A DNA stretch of 33,379 nt from Chitinophaga pinensis (GTDB taxonomy: Bacteria > Bacteroidota > Bacteroidia > NS11-12g > UBA955): NCBI GenBank assembly GCA_945890895.1, contig CAMDDG010000024.1, positions 1-33,379 of the forward strand. The letters run 5' to 3'. Positions 1 to 9,088 of this stretch are shown here, in pieces. The notes beneath the pieces are model-generated. The model did no database searches. It was not told the DNA's origin and was given only the letters and a program-made list of their open reading frames with translations. Each line of letters begins with the position of its first letter. Within the stretch, counting starts at the first letter, position 1. A program made the translations under genes and the position numbers.

Positions 1-1104
1 GTGATTAATTCCATTTATTTCTGCATTCACTTTAGCATCAATAATGGCTTCTTCCACATACTCAATTCCAATTACCTTTCGGGCTTTATCTGCCACATAT
101 AATGCAATACTTCCAGTGCCTGTGTATAAATCATAAACCAACTCAGTTCCTGTGAGATTAGCATACGAAGCAGTTATGTCATACAACTCCTTTGCCTGTT
201 GAGTGTTGGTTTGGAAAAAACTCAACGGATTAATTCGATACTCTTTATCGCCTAACCATTCGGTTAAATAGGGTTGTCCAGCGTAGGTAATTACTGTACA
301 TCCAGACAAAGTATCATTCATTTTTTCATTAATTACATATACCAACGACACAATATCCTTGAAAGCACTATGTATGTAAGACATTACTCCATCAATTATT
401 TCTTGATCGTGATAATAAAACGAAACGAGAACCATCCATTCTCCTTTAGAATTACAGCGAAACATAACATTTCGCATCATTCCTTCGTGCTTTTGAATAT
501 CATGATAGGTAATACCGTGTTCATCACAATATGATTTGATTCCACGTTGAATCACATTCACATATTCAGGCATCAAATGACAATACTCAATATCCAGTAA
601 TTTACTGAATTGACCAGGCATGTGAAATCCTAAAGCTCTCGGATGATTTTCTGCATCAGGATTATATTCCACCAACCATGCTCTTTCACTAAAAGTTAGT
701 TCCAATTTGTTTCTATAACCTCTTGTTTTCGCACTTCCTTTGATTGGCTCTACATCAAACCCTTCAATCCCTCCTAAACGCTCCAAAGCATCTATAACTT
801 GTTGCTGTTTGAAGCTTAATTGATCAGCATATTCCAAATGCTGCCATTTACATCCTCCACAGAGTGTAAAATATTCACAAAATGGCTCAATTCGCCTTTC
901 AGATTTTTTATGGAAGCGTATGATCTGACCTTCCATGAAACTCTTTTTCTTTTTTACTACGCGAACATCAACTACATCTCCAGGAGCCGCATATTTTACA
1001 AAAACAACTTGATTGTCATTTCTTCCTATCGCATGACCTTCAGCACCAGCGCTCACAATTTCAAGTTCTTCAACGAACTTATGTAATTTTGCTCTTCTTG
1101 CCAT
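1..1104 (-). CDS. rlmD: 23S rRNA (uracil-5-)-methyltransferase, RlmD/RumA family (partial, C-terminus outside window)
   Basis: The gene reads from ATG at 1104 off the left edge, giving 368 codons without a stop. An N-terminal TRAM-like region (about residues 10-65) is followed by the [4Fe-4S] cysteines C76, C82 and C85 (C-x5-C-G-G-C), with C175 as the likely fourth ligand. The SAM-binding motif DLYTGTGSI lies at residues 325-333 and FFQTN near 296-300. This set is typical of RumA-type enzymes, which methylate C5 of uridine in 23S rRNA using SAM. The catalytic-cysteine region expected at the C-terminus is not in the window, so the exact subfamily (RlmD or another RumA-like enzyme) stays open. 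The gene begins 3 nt after the stop of the thioredoxin-like gene, so the two are probably cotranscribed. Confidence 0.9.
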   Translation of the reverse strand, partial: MARRAKLHKFVEELEIVSAGAEGHAIGRNDNQVVFVKYAAPGDVVDVRVVKKKKSFMEGQIIRFHKKSERRIEPFCEYFTLCGGCKWQHLEYADQLSFKQQQVIDALERLGGIEGFDVEPIKGSAKTRGYRNKLELTFSERAWLVEYNPDAENHPRALGFHMPGQFSKLLDIEYCHLMPEYVNVIQRGIKSYCDEHGITYHDIQKHEGMMRNVMFRCNSKGEWMVLVSFYYHDQEIIDGVMSYIHSAFKDIVSLVYVINEKMNDTLSGCTVITYAGQPYLTEWLGDKEYRINPLSFFQTNTQQAKELYDITASYANLTGTELVYDLYTGTGSIALYVADKARKVIGIEYVEEAIIDAKVNAEINGINH

Positions 1105-1107
1105 TAA

Positions 1108-1701
1108 TTAGCTCTTTTTTGCTTGGATAGCCATATCCAATAACGTAATAAAATCTGCTGGGGGTAAATATCCGGGTTGAACATAGCGCTTTTCATCTTT
1201 CCCAGGATTGGTCCAGAAAATAGTTGATGGGAAACCAGTTACTTGTCCATTTCCAATATATTGAAGCAATTCAGCTGATTTCATTTTTTTATCTGCAAAT
1301 GCGAATGTCTCATCCAATTCTGGATTCAGCTTAACACATACAAACGATTGATTCAATTTAGAAATCACGCTTGCATCGGTGTAGGTTTTCTTATCCATTA
1401 CCTTGCACCATCCACACCAATCCGTATAGGCATCCACCAAAATAATTTTATTCTCAGCCACTGCTTTTTTATATCCTTCATCGAATCGATACCATTTAAG
1501 TTCTGATGAAATGGGCTCGGTAGATACTTCATCTGTTGCTGGGGATGTAGATTGATTAGCTACAGTTGTGGCATTTATATTTGCATTTGAACTTGCTGCT
1601 GTATCCGAGTTAGCACCATCATTCGAACTAGAATTACTGCATGCTTGCAATTGTGCGGCAAAAACCACAAACATTACGGGTAAAATATTTAACTTTTTCA
1701 T
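1108..1701 (-). CDS. Thioredoxin-fold lipoprotein with CGWC active site
   Basis: This is a 197-residue protein. A lipoprotein signal peptide ends in LQAC (C21), followed by a Ser/Asn/Ala/Thr-rich tether to about residue 65. A thioredoxin-like domain then carries WCGWC (C96 and C99) and the cis-proline loop GFPST. The arrangement resembles the thioredoxin_7/DUF255-like thiol-disulfide proteins anchored to envelope membranes and facing the periplasm. A role in reducing or isomerising periplasmic disulfides is inferred from the motif. An in-frame ATG exists at 1761, but starting there would place 20 charged residues before the signal peptide, so ATG 1701 is preferred. The gene is first of a two-gene unit with rlmD and has a leader of roughly 160 nt with stem-loops. 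Confidence 0.85.
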   Translation of the reverse strand: MKKLNILPVMFVVFAAQLQACSNSSSNDGANSDTAASSNANINATTVANQSTSPATDEVSTEPISSELKWYRFDEGYKKAVAENKIILVDAYTDWCGWCKVMDKKTYTDASVISKLNQSFVCVKLNPELDETFAFADKKMKSAELLQYIGNGQVTGFPSTIFWTNPGKDEKRYVQPGYLPPADFITLLDMAIQAKKS

Positions 1702-1717
1702 TTTCTTTATTTTATTA

Positions 1718-1796
1718 CAATTTAATCGAAGAATTCTGAGAGTTTCAGTAATTCTTGTCACAATCTATCAATGCATCAATTTAATCGATTTAAATT
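1718..1796 (-). promoter_or_regulatory. Structured leader of the thioredoxin-rlmD transcript
   Basis: A stem-loop is formed by 1729-1739 and 1745-1756: 11 bp with one bulge and a 5-nt loop. A second dyad, AATTTAA/TTAAATT, lies at 1778-1784 and 1790-1796. The 12-mer CAATTTAATCGA occurs at 1718-1729 and again at 1777-1788. The arm 1790-1796 could therefore pair with either copy, giving two mutually exclusive folds. There is no T-tract on the minus strand after the hairpin, so it is not an intrinsic terminator. Its function is unknown. Confidence 0.45.
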
Positions 1797-1869
1797 TTTC
1801 TATTTTCTCTATTATTCAAGAATCCTAAACTTAAGATGAATCATCCAATTTTCAGTGATTCAGCTCGTT

Positions 1870-1899
1870 CAAAAATAGAATCTACTTGGACTCAGACAA
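1870..1899 (-). promoter_or_regulatory. Bacteroidota-type promoter for the thioredoxin-rlmD unit
   Basis: On the minus strand TTG (1899-1897) is followed by 19 nt and then TATTTTTG (1877-1870). This is an exact match to the TTG-N19-TAnnTTTG pattern of the Bacteroidota housekeeping sigma factor. It sits just downstream of the nadC stop codon and points at the thioredoxin gene, implying a leader of about 160 nt. Confidence 0.6.
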
Positions 1900-1908
1900 C
1901 AAATTTAA

Positions 1909-2766
1909 TTATTCCAATTTGATTTTGGTCTTAAAACTAATATCTAACGCTTTTACGCTATGTGTTATGGAGCCTACACTGATAAAATCAACTCCTGTTC
2001 TTGCGTATTCAGCAATGGTGTCTAAAGTGATACCACCTGAAGACTCTGTTTCACATAGTCCATTCACTAACTTAATTCCTTGAATGGTTAGTTCAGGGGT
2101 GAAGTTATCAAACATGATTCGATCTACTCCCGCCTTTAACGCTTCTTTCACTTCATCTAAATTTCGTGTTTCAACTTCAATTTTGAGGTTTAATCCATGT
2201 TCATTTAGGTACTTCTTTGTATGAGCCACAGCAGTGGTAATTCCTCCTGCTGAATCCAAATGATTATCTTTCAACATAACCATATCATATAAACCCATCC
2301 GATGATTGTATCCTCCGCCTTGAGTAACTGCCCATTTTTCAAACATTCTTAATCCCGGAGTCGTTTTTCGTGTATCCAGTATTTTAACACTTGTTCCTTT
2401 TACCAATTCAACAATATTGCGGGTTTGTGTAGCAATTCCGCTCAAACGTTGCATCAGATTTAACATTAGTCGCTCCCCTTTGAGCAAAGAATGTAAAGAA
2501 CCATTAGCAGTACCCAGAATGGTACCTTTTTTCAAGAAATCACCATCTTGATAAAATGCTACAAATTCAACATGTGGATCCAAGAATTCAAAAAATGCAA
2601 TAGCCATTTCTAAACCAGCTACTACACCATCATCTTTCAAAATCAAGGTAGATTCACCCAATGAATCCTCTGGAATGGAAGATAATGATGAATAATCACC
2701 ATTTCCCACATCTTCTCTTAACCAACGATCATAACAATCAAACGCTTCTGAACTTCTAAAATCCAT
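1909..2766 (-). CDS. nadC: Nicotinate-nucleotide pyrophosphorylase (quinolinate phosphoribosyltransferase)
   Basis: The product has 285 residues, the usual NadC length. It would convert quinolinate and PRPP to nicotinate mononucleotide, CO2 and pyrophosphate in de novo NAD synthesis. Hallmarks visible are KILDTRKTTPGLR near residue 129, GGGYNHRMGLYD near 150, MLKDNH near 164, KIEVETRNLDE near 195 and DRIMFDNF near 215. ATG 2766 is chosen because the longer in-frame start at 2814 would overlap the upstream endonuclease gene by 38 nt and add a lysine/glutamine-rich tail foreign to the family. The gene follows the secreted endonuclease gene by 10 nt; no nadA or nadB is in the window. Cotranscription with nuclease genes is notable, because nucleotide salvage and NAD synthesis both draw on PRPP. 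Confidence 0.93.
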   Translation of the reverse strand: MDFRSSEAFDCYDRWLREDVGNGDYSSLSSIPEDSLGESTLILKDDGVVAGLEMAIAFFEFLDPHVEFVAFYQDGDFLKKGTILGTANGSLHSLLKGERLMLNLMQRLSGIATQTRNIVELVKGTSVKILDTRKTTPGLRMFEKWAVTQGGGYNHRMGLYDMVMLKDNHLDSAGGITTAVAHTKKYLNEHGLNLKIEVETRNLDEVKEALKAGVDRIMFDNFTPELTIQGIKLVNGLCETESSGGITLDTIAEYARTGVDFISVGSITHSVKALDISFKTKIKLE

Positions 2767-2776
2767 TTTCTTAATT

Positions 2777-4966
2777 TCAGTTTTTAGAAATTTGTGTTGC
2801 TGCTGTTTTACCATCTGCTGTGCGAATCAAAAGCAAATAATTACCAGAACTCCAGTTGCTTCCGTCTATTGAAGTGCTCTTATCGCTAGACTTCTTTTCA
2901 AACACGGTTCGTTCGAAAAAGTCCACAACATAAATAGTTACTTCATCCCCCGAAAAACCCGATAAATCAATATTAAAAACCGACCTAGATGGATTTGGAT
3001 ATACGTTTACCAAGACCTCGCTCGAAACAAAATTTGACGAATTTGTTTTTGGAGGTTCACAAGAGCCTGATTTGTTATACGTCATGTTCGCAAAATCTAT
3101 GTAACATGCCCAATCTGGATGATCAATAAACGGGTTTCTGTTATTCTGAACAGAGGATTGAGCTACATATTCATGTCGAGCAATTTCCCAATTAGTTGGA
3201 GGGAACTGAGTATTCCATCTTTTTAATACATACTGATCTTGCAATTCGTTTATCGCGGGATTAGATGTTGGAATCGTAAACGGTTTGGTATCGGAATTGT
3301 AAGTTGCACAAGCATAAAAATTCGCACGAGCAACTTCTCCTTTCACCTCGTTTCTGGGTTCATAACAAAAATTACCGCTACTATCTTTACCATAAGTTCC
3401 ACCCCAAAATTTCGAAATCACTGTTTTTACGTTATTCAATGGATAATTGCTTCTCACCGCATTCACTTCTGTTTGGTGAACTGTTCTTAAAATATGCAAA
3501 TCCATGTAGTTGGAGCTATCTTGATTTCCTTCAGTCATGTAGCTATACGGATAACAATGCTCTCTCGACATTACCGTATGATTAAAAGGCGGCGTAAATA
3601 CATAAGGATATCCTGAATAAAAACAATTCAAAACCTGTTTGTTATCTGATGTATCACGAGCTTCGAAATTGTTAACAACATACGACGCATAATTACTGTA
3701 GAAAATTTTTCTATGGGGACGTACTCTATTTTGCAATTTAATTAAAAACTGAGTGTCTAAAGGATCAATTCCTGCATAATAGGAAAGTGGGTTCAAACCA
3801 GGAGTTGTAAATATTCCAACGGCTTTATTGGTTGTCAAATAATTTGTAAATTGATCATAACCATTATAACTAAACACCGCTACATGGTAGTTGGTATTGG
3901 CTACTATCCCATCAAAATCAACATTACTAGAAACGGGACCTGAATAAACTACTTTCGATTTACCAATGTAATCGCCGCGCTTATACATCTTTCCGTCTTG
4001 CGGAACAGATGTGGTATCCGAAACGGCCATCAAAACCAAATACGATTCTGCATCGCTCCCAGAAAAAGACCCACTCATCCGGAATGCTTTAGTCGTTACA
4101 TTCAGAACCGCTGCTGCAAACTTGGGTTCGGAGGCAAGTTGTCCTTTAATTGTAGAAATTGTCAGTTCAAATGTATCCAATTCTGGATCATTGGTTACTA
4201 TTTTCAAAATGGTGTTATGCGTTCCTGTTACATCAGACTTCATGTGAACCAAAAAATCAATCGATTCTGCTGGCTTTATCGTTAATGGTAATGTATTCTG
4301 AATTTCAAAATCGGAACCTGTTAAATAGGCCATTTTTATTTGAAGATCCTGCACTTTGCTATTATTTTTAAGTTGCAGTTTCACCAATGTATCGTTTCCA
4401 GCTTTCAACGATTTCTTGTTAATCTGTTCATTTCCATTGTAATACACCTTCAACTCCGGGTTTACGCCTGAAGATGCGGGACGAATAGTTACGTCGTCGA
4501 TAGCAGCATTAAATCCAGATATTTTATTTTGGTAAAAAATTCTCATATAACGAGAACTGGAATTCAATTTCACCATATATTCCTTTATTTGAACGCCCAA
4601 ATCATCCGTATGGGTTCTAACATTAGTCCAGTTTGAACCATCAATACTCTCATCAATTGTAATTGTACCTTGCCAAGCAGTGATACCCGATGCAGCAGTA
4701 CCACTTAACCAATACGTCACAGTATCGGCTTTTCCCGACCAATAGGCAGTTAAATATTCTCCTGTGGCATCCATTCGCATTGAATTGGGTGAACTTTTAA
4801 CATATGCAGCCAAAGAATATACCTTATTCCCTGAAACGCCTAAACTAGCTGTAAAACCAGTCGGAATTGAAGCCTCATCCATATTGGTGAACATAGGCAA
4901 AGTACCTTGACTCCAAATGCTACTCGTCAATAACAAGCTCGCAACAAATCCATATATTTTTTTCAT
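2777..4966 (-). CDS. Secreted endonuclease I-family nuclease with T9SS C-terminal sorting domain
   Basis: This is a 729-residue multidomain protein. It has a Sec signal peptide (about 1-19), a beta-sandwich region (about 21-163), a choice-of-anchor/HYDIN-like beta domain (about 169-275), a fibronectin III-like region (about 280-388) and an endonuclease I domain (about 390-630). The sorting domain begins at VNVYPNPSRS near 653. Nuclease hallmarks are SREHCYPYSYM (R468, E469, H470), KGEVARANFY near 542 and the diagnostic NRNPFIDHP at 609-617. Endonuclease I enzymes cleave DNA (some also RNA) non-specifically. The type A sorting domain predicts export through the outer membrane by the T9SS and surface attachment or release. 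The gene lies 133 bp after the TonB receptor and 10 nt before nadC. Confidence 0.88.
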   Translation of the reverse strand: MKKIYGFVASLLLTSSIWSQGTLPMFTNMDEASIPTGFTASLGVSGNKVYSLAAYVKSSPNSMRMDATGEYLTAYWSGKADTVTYWLSGTAASGITAWQGTITIDESIDGSNWTNVRTHTDDLGVQIKEYMVKLNSSSRYMRIFYQNKISGFNAAIDDVTIRPASSGVNPELKVYYNGNEQINKKSLKAGNDTLVKLQLKNNSKVQDLQIKMAYLTGSDFEIQNTLPLTIKPAESIDFLVHMKSDVTGTHNTILKIVTNDPELDTFELTISTIKGQLASEPKFAAAVLNVTTKAFRMSGSFSGSDAESYLVLMAVSDTTSVPQDGKMYKRGDYIGKSKVVYSGPVSSNVDFDGIVANTNYHVAVFSYNGYDQFTNYLTTNKAVGIFTTPGLNPLSYYAGIDPLDTQFLIKLQNRVRPHRKIFYSNYASYVVNNFEARDTSDNKQVLNCFYSGYPYVFTPPFNHTVMSREHCYPYSYMTEGNQDSSNYMDLHILRTVHQTEVNAVRSNYPLNNVKTVISKFWGGTYGKDSSGNFCYEPRNEVKGEVARANFYACATYNSDTKPFTIPTSNPAINELQDQYVLKRWNTQFPPTNWEIARHEYVAQSSVQNNRNPFIDHPDWACYIDFANMTYNKSGSCEPPKTNSSNFVSSEVLVNVYPNPSRSVFNIDLSGFSGDEVTIYVVDFFERTVFEKKSSDKSTSIDGSNWSSGNYLLLIRTADGKTAATQISKN

Positions 4967-5027
4967 AATTTTTTCTATTGATACTTTTATTAAAACTAAT
5001 ATTTCACAAATTTTCGGATGAAGATCA

Positions 5028-5099
5028 TTAGTGGACTAATCTCAAGGTATACGTAGCTCCCAATGGTCCAAACATTCTTCTCCAAATTGATTCTATTAA
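5028..5099 (-). pseudogene. In-frame remnant of a TonB-dependent receptor C-terminus after the receptor stop codon
   Basis: Directly after the TAA at 5102-5100, the same reading frame continues for 23 codons to a second TAA (5030-5028). The C-terminal part reads WRRMFGPLGATYTLRLVH, which resembles the last membrane strand of a TonB-dependent receptor. The intact receptor already ends in a proper terminal strand (GLRYTTGIRIAF). This segment is therefore more likely a relic of a second receptor, or of an older longer end, than part of the active protein. It has no start codon of its own that would give a useful product. Confidence 0.45.
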
Positions 5100-7793
5100 T
5101 TAAAAAGCGATTCGAATTCCTGTGGTATAACGTAAACCTTGTGATAGAAAAACTTCTAAGTTTTTGGGATTGAAAACCAAATCTGGATCCCCCGCCGCCG
5201 ATACACTACGATGTTGAGCATCGCTTATGTAAATGTTATTCGTCACATTATTTACCATTGCGTAAATCTTTACTTGTGCATTGTTTTTCAACTTAAAGGA
5301 ATAGCCTCCATTCAAATTCATATACCAATAATTGGGTAATTGGTAAGATTCTTTACCTGCCCAACTTCCTTGAAGCGCAATCGGTTCAAAATCGGCAAAT
5401 TGCTTTCCAAAATATACATATTGCAATGAAACATAGGCCCCTTTTAAATACGTAGGCTCCCATCGAATCAATCCAGCTATTTGATTTTGAGCGGCATCGC
5501 CTACATGTACATTGGTAGCATCAAATTTGAATTGACCTACAGAATCGCCCGCATCGTTTCGCACAGTTGCATCACTGCCCGACTTCCAAACCCAATCTCC
5601 AAAAGACAATGAAAACTCTAAGGTAATTCCATCACCCGCTTTGATTGCGGTTTGCATTTCGATTCCCATGTGACGTGCTTTCAATCCATTGATGTTATAG
5701 GAAAAATCATTTCCCTCAGCATCTCTAAAAACTGGACGGAAATCCACCGGACGATTCACCCAATTAGTGTAATACGCATTCAAATTGATGGCGATTCGTT
5801 TTTTCTTATAACCCATACCCCATTCAGCCGCATAAACCAATTCATTTTCAGCACCTTGAATAATCTTATTTCGATTATCAAATACATTGTTAAAACGAGT
5901 CGGACGATTCAAATATCCCAAATTAACAAACGCATTTACGTTTCGAGAAAAATTGTAATTTGTTCCTGTTTTCAAGGTCAACCCTCCAAAATTTGCTTTG
6001 GGTGTGTATTGAGGATTATTTAAAGAATCCAACTTGAAGTAATCTACTCGCTGATAGATTGTTCTGCTCGTACTCACATTTAGAAATCCTGAGAGTTGAT
6101 TTTTAACATATTCTGCCTCCATAAATCCACCCGCCCAGTTCACAATACCGTCATTGTGAAAATTAAATATATCGCCTTTGCGATACATATAATTATTGGG
6201 TTTCTGGGGATTCATTTCCGAAACATCGGGTATGTAATAATCACCACCGAGCAAATCGTACACTTCTTTATAGTGTTGTCCTCGATACGTTCGAACATCA
6301 ACACCACCTGTAAGTGTAGTCGTTTTTGAATACTTGTATTGAGTAGTATTCAACAATCCCAACCACGTATGATTATTTACATTCCGAGCTATGATACCTT
6401 TAGATTTAAATTCGGTATTTGAATATCGGGGGTCAATTGCTGAAAACGTACCTAAATCCGTATTTTCATTCCAAGCACTTTGAAAATTAAACAAACCATA
6501 CACAGATGGATCCTGTTTTAATCTTTCACCGAGAGTACCACCTCCTTGACCATACGACACATAAGCTGTGGTATTAGAAAACCACTTATTATTGGGTTTA
6601 TAGTCCCATTTCAAATACACTTGAGGTTTGTGGAACTGATTAACTCGTTCGTTTACAGCAAACTTCTTGTTATTGTAAATCACATCCCCAGTGTTTGGAT
6701 CAAAATGCGCAGACGTATCCATCCATCCCCAATGTTGATTGTATCTAATCCCTTGGTCGGTTGGCATGGCAGGCAAAGCCGTATCCATTCCTAAATCCTT
6801 TGCCATATCTCTATCGTATAAACTTAAACGTGCTCGATAAGAACGTTGCCCATGACTTTGTGGAGCACCAATTGCAGTCAACGATAGCGTACTTGTTTTC
6901 CCAAATTGTTTTTCAATTTTGAAGAAATAGGCATACATATCATCAAATAATTGATCCACATAACCTGTACTTGACCTTTTAGTAAACGAAAATATCATAC
7001 CCCAATCACCTTTCAACTTACCCGTAGAGTAATCAATGCTGTATTTTTGATATCGAGAATCGCCCAATTCTACATTGGCAGCAATAAATGGTTTATTGGT
7101 AATTCCTTTGGTAATAATATTCATTGTTCCTCCTACAGCTGGATTCGCTATTCTACTGCTACCTAAACCCCGTTGAACTTGAGTTAACGCTGTTACTCCT
7201 CCTAATCCAAACCAATTGCTCCAATACACCCAGCCATTTTCCATATCATTGACAGGTATCCCATCGATCATAACAGCAATATTTCGCTGATTAAATCCCC
7301 GTATGGTAATTCGAGCATCACCCGCTCCGCCACCTTGTTGTGTGGCGTAAACTCCTGGCATATTATTGAGCAAAACGGGCATATCGCCACTCCCTAAACG
7401 CTCTTGAATATCTTTTCCAGAAATATTGCTATAAGCTATCGGTGTTTTCCGATCCTTTGCAACCGAAGCTATAATTTGCACCGCCTGAATTGCAGCACTC
7501 AAATTTTCAAGCTCAAAATCAGCACCAACAATCAAATTCCTATCTGCTTGTACTAATATGGTATCCGATTCATAACCATCTAACTGTGCAGTTAAACGAT
7601 ACTCTCCCATGGGAAGTTTTAATGTATATTCTCCCAATTTATCCGATTGTACCGAAACAGAACCTGCCGAAATCAGTACTTTCTCTAAAAGCTCCCCAGA
7701 AATTCGATCTCGCACCTTACCTTTAATGGTAGTTTGTGCATAGATTACTTGAATTAAAACGAATAGAGAAAATAAAGATGCTAATTTTTTCAT
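5100..7793 (-). CDS. TonB-dependent outer-membrane receptor with N-terminal carboxypeptidase-regulatory-like domain
   Basis: The product has 897 residues from ATG 7793, which starts MKKLASLFSL and gives a clean signal peptide ending near YAQ. An upstream in-frame ATG at 7814 lies inside the preceding gene. Next comes a CarboxypepD_reg-like beta domain (about 22-95), then a plug domain (about 115-235) containing LNNMPGVYATQQGG, ITIRGFNQRNIAVMIDGIPV and GTMNIITKG. The rest is a 22-strand-type barrel ending in aromatic F, as expected for outer-membrane insertion. Such receptors import large or scarce substrates using TonB energy. The substrate cannot be read from the sequence. The gene begins 1 nt after the stop of the lamin-tail gene, so the two are likely translationally coupled, and the downstream nuclease suggests a nucleic-acid-derived ligand. 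Confidence 0.92.
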   Translation of the reverse strand: MKKLASLFSLFVLIQVIYAQTTIKGKVRDRISGELLEKVLISAGSVSVQSDKLGEYTLKLPMGEYRLTAQLDGYESDTILVQADRNLIVGADFELENLSAAIQAVQIIASVAKDRKTPIAYSNISGKDIQERLGSGDMPVLLNNMPGVYATQQGGGAGDARITIRGFNQRNIAVMIDGIPVNDMENGWVYWSNWFGLGGVTALTQVQRGLGSSRIANPAVGGTMNIITKGITNKPFIAANVELGDSRYQKYSIDYSTGKLKGDWGMIFSFTKRSSTGYVDQLFDDMYAYFFKIEKQFGKTSTLSLTAIGAPQSHGQRSYRARLSLYDRDMAKDLGMDTALPAMPTDQGIRYNQHWGWMDTSAHFDPNTGDVIYNNKKFAVNERVNQFHKPQVYLKWDYKPNNKWFSNTTAYVSYGQGGGTLGERLKQDPSVYGLFNFQSAWNENTDLGTFSAIDPRYSNTEFKSKGIIARNVNNHTWLGLLNTTQYKYSKTTTLTGGVDVRTYRGQHYKEVYDLLGGDYYIPDVSEMNPQKPNNYMYRKGDIFNFHNDGIVNWAGGFMEAEYVKNQLSGFLNVSTSRTIYQRVDYFKLDSLNNPQYTPKANFGGLTLKTGTNYNFSRNVNAFVNLGYLNRPTRFNNVFDNRNKIIQGAENELVYAAEWGMGYKKKRIAINLNAYYTNWVNRPVDFRPVFRDAEGNDFSYNINGLKARHMGIEMQTAIKAGDGITLEFSLSFGDWVWKSGSDATVRNDAGDSVGQFKFDATNVHVGDAAQNQIAGLIRWEPTYLKGAYVSLQYVYFGKQFADFEPIALQGSWAGKESYQLPNYWYMNLNGGYSFKLKNNAQVKIYAMVNNVTNNIYISDAQHRSVSAAGDPDLVFNPKNLEVFLSQGLRYTTGIRIAF

Positions 7794-7794
7794 T

Positions 7795-8799
7795 TTATTT
7801 GGTAAACTGTTCAAACAAAACTTGTCCGCTTACCGTCTTCACTTGAATGTGATAAATTCCAGAATTCCAATGTTCGCAATGTATCATTTTTTTATTTTCG
7901 AGGGATGTTGACTCTGAATTTACAGAATATATTAGTTCACCCTTTACACCAAAAACCTGCAGCCCTGAAATGGGTTCAACACTCTCTACCCAGAAACTGG
8001 AAGTAGAAGGATTCGGATAAACTTTAATAGCAGATTCAATAAGTATCTTTTCGCTACTCAACGTTGCACAACCTGAAGTATGCGTTCCCAAAGAATCGAA
8101 AAAATTACGTGGATTCAATTCCCATTCTTTCTTAGGATTAAAATACTGAGGATTCCAAGCTTGATCACAAGTAGCTGTTAATCCTCTTTTTACTGGAGCT
8201 ACAGTATCGCAACCCGTTAAAATACTTTCATTACGAATCAACGTTTTGTTTTCAGTATACCAAGTTCCTAGACCAGTTGAATAAGGAAATGAGTCACTCC
8301 ATCCACCCGGAGTTTTGGGTCGTTCCCCAATTTTCCCAATAATATCCACCAAAACCCAAGTTTTGTAAGTTGCATCATATCTATCCAATGACATGGCATC
8401 GTCTCCGTTGAATGACATGGAATACGAGCGATTGTAATCTTTACTCAGAAACAAGTCTGCTTTGTTTTGCAATTCAATTGCAGTCGGAGTGTCTGCGCCA
8501 GTGCCAGAAGGATTTCTGCGATCAATTACCATAACCACAACATCTTTCGGTTTTAACATTCCTGTCAAAGTATCACTAAACTGTTTATCCCAAATGGATG
8601 CACCATTCTGCCAACGAGTTACTCGATAATTACTTAAATCCACATCCGAATTGGTAGGATTATATACTTCTAGGGCTTTGTTATTGCCACTGCCTTCAAC
8701 ATATTCACTAAAAAACAATTCACCGCATGGTTTTACAGTTTGGGCAAATGTCATCGTAGTGAGCGATACAGTCGCGATTGTTAGAAGTATTTTTTTCAT
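7795..8799 (-). CDS. Secreted lamin-tail domain protein with T9SS C-terminal sorting domain
   Basis: The product has 334 residues with a signal peptide (about 1-19, ending TFAQ). A lamin-tail (LTD) domain spans about residues 25-155, recognised from ELFFSEYVEGSGNNKALEVY and the following NPTNSDVDLSNYRV. A linker with paired cysteines follows. The type A sorting domain begins near IKVYPNPSTSSFWVE (about 257) and ends GIYHIQVKTVSGQVLFEQ. In bacteria LTD domains occur in secreted nucleases, phosphatases and adhesins, but here no catalytic domain accompanies the LTD. A binding or scaffold role at the cell surface is inferred. It is the first gene of the minus-strand run with the receptor, the nuclease and nadC. 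Confidence 0.83.
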   Translation of the reverse strand: MKKILLTIATVSLTTMTFAQTVKPCGELFFSEYVEGSGNNKALEVYNPTNSDVDLSNYRVTRWQNGASIWDKQFSDTLTGMLKPKDVVVMVIDRRNPSGTGADTPTAIELQNKADLFLSKDYNRSYSMSFNGDDAMSLDRYDATYKTWVLVDIIGKIGERPKTPGGWSDSFPYSTGLGTWYTENKTLIRNESILTGCDTVAPVKRGLTATCDQAWNPQYFNPKKEWELNPRNFFDSLGTHTSGCATLSSEKILIESAIKVYPNPSTSSFWVESVEPISGLQVFGVKGELIYSVNSESTSLENKKMIHCEHWNSGIYHIQVKTVSGQVLFEQFTK

Positions 8800-9088
8800 A
8801 ATTATTTACAAAAATCCCAAATTATTCGATTAATATCAAAATTTCGTGCTGATTCTGTGTCAATTTTACAAATAATTAATCGGTTAAATCTAATTTCGTA
8901 ACTTGATTCGAACTTAATTCCAAAGAATATTCGAATTCACTTTATTTCAAATTATATATTCAACTTTGTATTATTTGTCTATATTAAAACCCAAATGAGT
9001 TGAATCCCATTAATTCAATTCACAATAAAAATCAGAAATATAAAATCCAGTTTCGCTTCAAACAACAAATAAATCAGAAAAATACACA
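8800..9088. promoter_or_regulatory. Divergent intergenic region with two dyads
   Basis: This 289-bp AT-rich region separates the lamin-tail operon (minus) from the 5'-nucleotidase pair (plus). It contains a hairpin-forming dyad, TGATTCGAA (8904-8912) against TTCGAATTCA (8930-8939), with one bulge and an inner ATTC/GAAT pair. A second dyad is TTGAAT (9000-9005) with ATTCAA (9013-9018). No exact TAnnTTTG element was found on either strand. No gene is seen. The dyads could be operators shared by the two divergent units. Confidence 0.35.

Noticed and set aside
274..534. Open frame on the plus strand antisense to rlmD
   Set aside because: It runs through the conserved methyltransferase coding region, shows no family resemblance and lacks a credible start context.
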